From positions 62,001 through 126,000 of the forward strand of contig JWTM01000396.1 of the NCBI GenBank assembly GCA_001749745.1: a stretch of 64,000 nucleotides of DNA. The letters run 5' to 3'. Within the stretch, counting starts at the first letter, position 1. The number at the start of each line of letters is the position of its first letter. The notes below the pieces were generated by a model. It saw only the letters and a program-made list of their open reading frames with translations, did no database searches and was not told the origin of the DNA. This DNA comes from Candidatus Marispirochaeta associata (lineage in GTDB: Bacteria > Spirochaetota > Spirochaetia > JC444 > Marispirochaetaceae). Below, in pieces: positions 61,667 through 64,000 of this stretch. The translations under genes were made by a program, and so were the position numbers.

Positions 61667-62587
61667 ATGGCAAAGAAGAACACCGGCGGCCGGGCGCTGG
61701 TAATCCTGATGGCAGGATTGATACTGGTCGTCTTTTTGATAACAGCTTTAGCCAACGCCAATCTCGGTCCGGTGATTGCTATAGTCACCGATGCGGTAGA
61801 GCGAGCTGCCGAAGGGGCCGGCGAATTGGGAGAATCGGTCTCCGACGGCGCCTCCCGGCTCAACTCCAGGCCCCTGGCCGAGGGGATCGCCGATTATCTC
61901 AAGCAGGGCGAAGCCTTGGCGATTCCGGACGGGGATGCCTACGAGATTCTCGAGCGGGAGGGCTTTATTCTCGCTTTCGACCGCGAGTTGGGGATCGCCC
62001 GCTGGGTCGGCTATCTCTTGACCGCCGAGGAACTCACCGGGGAGGTGGAGCGGACCGACTATTTCCGGGAGGACCCTTCCCTCGGCGAGGATGCTCCCGA
62101 TCCCGACGACTACCGGGGAAGCGGCTACGATCGGGGTCACCTGATCCCGGCGGGGGATGTGAAATGGTCTCTAACCGCCATGGAAGACTCCTTCCTCTCC
62201 TCGAACATCGCTCCCCAGGTGCCGGAGCTGAATCGCGGCGCCTGGCGCATGCTGGAAGAGGCTATCCGCGAGCTGGCGGAAAGGGAGGAGCTGGTGGTGG
62301 TCATTACCGGTCCGGTATTGGCGGAGAAGGAGTATCCCCGGCTCGCTGAGGCCGGCACGGTGATTCCCGAGTTCTATTTTAAGGTGGTTCTCGATTTTAC
62401 CGGCCCGGAACTGGGCGCATGGGGCTTCATCATGCCCAATGACGCGGCCCTGATGCAGGATCGGGAGTACGGTGATTTTCTCTTCACGGTGGATCAGGTC
62501 GAGGACTATGCGGGTTTCGACTTCTTCTCAGTCCTGCCGGACGAGACTGAGGCCCGCCTGGAGCGGGCCTCGTACGAAATCTTTTAG
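61667..62587 (+). CDS. Membrane-anchored DNA/RNA non-specific endonuclease
   Basis: 306 residues. The N-terminal basic region plus a single hydrophobic segment (residues 8-27) anchors or exports it. The nuclease domain has the NUC motif YDRGHLIPAGDVKW (catalytic His) with DSFLSSNIAPQVPELNRGAW as the metal/structural region. It is likely to act in the periplasm or outside, in nutrient release, and is co-transcribed with the cyclic-nucleotide kinase. It overlaps the M16 gene's end by 4 bp (convergent). Confidence 0.88.
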   Translation: MAKKNTGGRALVILMAGLILVVFLITALANANLGPVIAIVTDAVERAAEGAGELGESVSDGASRLNSRPLAEGIADYLKQGEALAIPDGDAYEILEREGFILAFDRELGIARWVGYLLTAEELTGEVERTDYFREDPSLGEDAPDPDDYRGSGYDRGHLIPAGDVKWSLTAMEDSFLSSNIAPQVPELNRGAWRMLEEAIRELAEREELVVVITGPVLAEKEYPRLAEAGTVIPEFYFKVVLDFTGPELGAWGFIMPNDAALMQDREYGDFLFTVDQVEDYAGFDFFSVLPDETEARLERASYEIF

Positions 62588-64000
62588 TTGGCCGACTCGG
62601 GCATGAGGCTCACGGTAATCCGGTCCTCCTCTCGGAAGAGTTCGGCAATCTTCTCCTGAACAGCCTCGGCGGAGACGATCTCCCGATACTCAGCAGGGGT
62701 GAGGAGATCCTCTGGATCCTGCCCCTCCCGCAAGGCTACCTCGATTTGATTCAGCCAGAAGCTGTTCTCTTCGAGCTGCTCCTCATAGCTCCGGTTATAA
62801 GCGCGGATACTGTTCTCGACGAAACGCTCCTCCGGACCATTCTGTTTCAGCCCTTCGATTACCTCGTCGACCGCCCCGATCAGTTCCTCCACCCGGCCGG
62901 GATCGGTGCCGAAGTAGATTCCCGCCTCCTGGTACTCATAGGGGCGCCGGTAGAGCCCGCCCCAGGCGGAGATGCTGTAGGTGCCGCCGAGCTCCTCACG
63001 GATCTCTTCACCCAGCACATTTTCGACGATCGAGGCCGCCGCGCTAGTCAATACCGCCTCCTCGTCGCTCCATTCTGCAGGCTGGACGTGAACCAGGACT
63101 ACTGTCGCTTGTTCTTCGATCCCTTTGTAGACGGTCTCGCTCACCGGGGTTGCCGCAGGACGAATCCCGCGGTCCACCGCTTCTTCGCGCCCATCGCCTG
63201 CTGGGATGGATGCGAGATAGCGTTCCGCTAAGGGAAGAAAGTTCTCTGTGTCGATATTGCCCACAAAGACGAGGGTGAAATCCTCGGGGTTTCCGAAGCG
63301 CTCGCGGTAGATCTCTTCGGAGAGAGCCAGCTCCATCGCCTCTACCGTCTCCAGGGTGAAGGGGCGGCGTCGGGGATTATCGTTGGTACGCAGCCGGTTG
63401 AGGGCGTCGGAGAAAGCGGTCTGGGGCGAGCGGTCCCGGTTGGCGACGGAGGTACTGATTCGGGTTTGTACCGAGTTGAAGGCCTCGGGATCGAAGCGGG
63501 GGGCGGTAAAGCTTAGGTGGATCAGCTGCAGCAGATACTCGATATCGGCGCTGGAGGCGTCGCCCGAGAAACCCTCGAAGGAGCGGCCGATGTAGCCCTC
63601 TAAGGAGGCATCCTTGTCGGCCAGGAACTTCTCGAGCTGGTTGGCGCTAAAGCTCCCCAGGCCGCTCTCCTCGCGAATCAAGACCGCCGTGCGGGAGGAG
63701 GGGAGGGCGTCGGTCTCGACCAGACTTTCGCCGCCGGGGGAGTGGCCGCTTACCAGGATACGGTTCTCCTGGTAGTCGGTCTTCTTCAGGGCGATCCGCA
63801 TCCCGTTGGAGAGGGTGTAGAGTTCGGTCTCTATGGCCTCGTAGCTCTGTTGCTCAACGACGCTCCCAGCGGGGGGCAGGCTTTCGAGCAGCCGGTCGGC
63901 GCCCTGGTCGTCCGTATAAGGCTCGGTCTCTGAATTCATCACCTGTGCGTGCAGGGCGAGGACCGCCTCTTCGGTCGGCTCCTCCGTCCCTTCCTCACTC
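62584..64000 (-). CDS. M16-family zinc protease (C-terminal half; 5' end outside window)
   Basis: The reading frame is open to the window edge (64000), so the protein begins upstream; 471 codons are seen. It is the second half of a PqqL-type insulinase-family protease: two M16 domains with the sequence TLSNGMRIALKKTDYQENRILVSGHSPGG, typical of the C-terminal pair, which lacks the HxxEH zinc site. That site would be in the missing N-terminal half. The only internal start-like codon (GTG 63942) lies mid-protein. Confidence 0.85.
   Translation of the reverse strand, partial: SEEGTEEPTEEAVLALHAQVMNSETEPYTDDQGADRLLESLPPAGSVVEQQSYEAIETELYTLSNGMRIALKKTDYQENRILVSGHSPGGESLVETDALPSSRTAVLIREESGLGSFSANQLEKFLADKDASLEGYIGRSFEGFSGDASSADIEYLLQLIHLSFTAPRFDPEAFNSVQTRISTSVANRDRSPQTAFSDALNRLRTNDNPRRRPFTLETVEAMELALSEEIYRERFGNPEDFTLVFVGNIDTENFLPLAERYLASIPAGDGREEAVDRGIRPAATPVSETVYKGIEEQATVVLVHVQPAEWSDEEAVLTSAAASIVENVLGEEIREELGGTYSISAWGGLYRRPYEYQEAGIYFGTDPGRVEELIGAVDEVIEGLKQNGPEERFVENSIRAYNRSYEEQLEENSFWLNQIEVALREGQDPEDLLTPAEYREIVSAEAVQEKIAELFREEDRITVSLMPESAN

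Overview
The window reads as a GC-rich chromosomal segment from a Spirochaetales bacterium (Sediminispirochaeta/Spirochaeta-like). The evidence is indirect: secreted proteins carry the spirochaete style of signal peptide ending in Gly-Gly-Gln-Glu or Glu-Gly-Gln (thioredoxin-like protein at 55183, TRAP binding protein at 8658, sugar-binding protein at 45730). The gene mix (FGGY kinases, TRAP and ABC sugar uptake, Cys-type NAD-linked formate dehydrogenase, iron alcohol dehydrogenase, pyrophosphate-type PEP carboxykinase) fits a fermentative, sugar-using anaerobe. No rRNA, CRISPR, integrase or transposase was seen.

Layout. 1-5.7 kb: two FGGY sugar kinases around a receiver-Hpt phosphorelay protein, then lipid genes (PlsC-type acyltransferase, diacylglycerol-kinase-like protein). 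5.6-9.7 kb: a beta-propeller protein and an AT-richer TRAP transporter operon behind a consensus promoter. 9.8-15 kb: a SUF iron-sulfur operon in the order sufT-sufC-sufB-sufD-Rieske-sufS, with a palindrome in its leader. 15-22.4 kb: quinone-reductase-like and Nudix genes, then a three-subunit NAD-linked formate dehydrogenase followed by a MobB-like/MobA fusion for its cofactor. 22.5-28.6 kb: tRNA-Cys with a duplicated 3' end, iron alcohol dehydrogenase, a soluble histidine kinase, alpha/beta hydrolase, GpsA and PepF. 28.6-38.5 kb: secreted trypsin-like protease, M20 peptidase, aminotransferase, SEC-C protein, LacI regulator with a candidate operator, and a two-component pair. 38.6-41 kb: a small secreted EF-hand-like protein behind a sigma-54-type promoter, and a class II aldolase plus four-carbon acid sugar kinase pair. 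41-49.3 kb: a sulfatase/PHP-hydrolase/ABC-transporter/Gfo-Idh operon divergent from a LysR regulator. 49.3-52.7 kb: a 1155-residue PPi-type PEP carboxykinase. 52.9-57.1 kb: a two-component system followed by a Met-rich periplasmic thioredoxin, CcdA and exported MsrB. 57.3-60.4 kb: S41-peptidase lipoprotein, a low-GC HicAB toxin-antitoxin island, and tRNA-Pro followed by tandem 133-bp repeats carrying its 3' end. 60.4-64 kb: cyclic-nucleotide-sensing histidine kinase, membrane-anchored nuclease, and the C-terminal half of an M16 protease cut by the window edge.

The observations I consider most worth following are: (a) the apparent periplasmic methionine-sulfoxide repair system with its own two-component regulator and 11-bp-spaced direct repeats; (b) two unrelated tRNA genes that are each followed by copies of their own 3' ends, as in the E. 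coli tyrT/rtT locus; (c) the PPi-PEPCK; (d) several genes whose -10 box lies only 5-9 nt before the start codon, suggesting leaderless mRNAs; (e) the sulfatase/PHP glycan operon.
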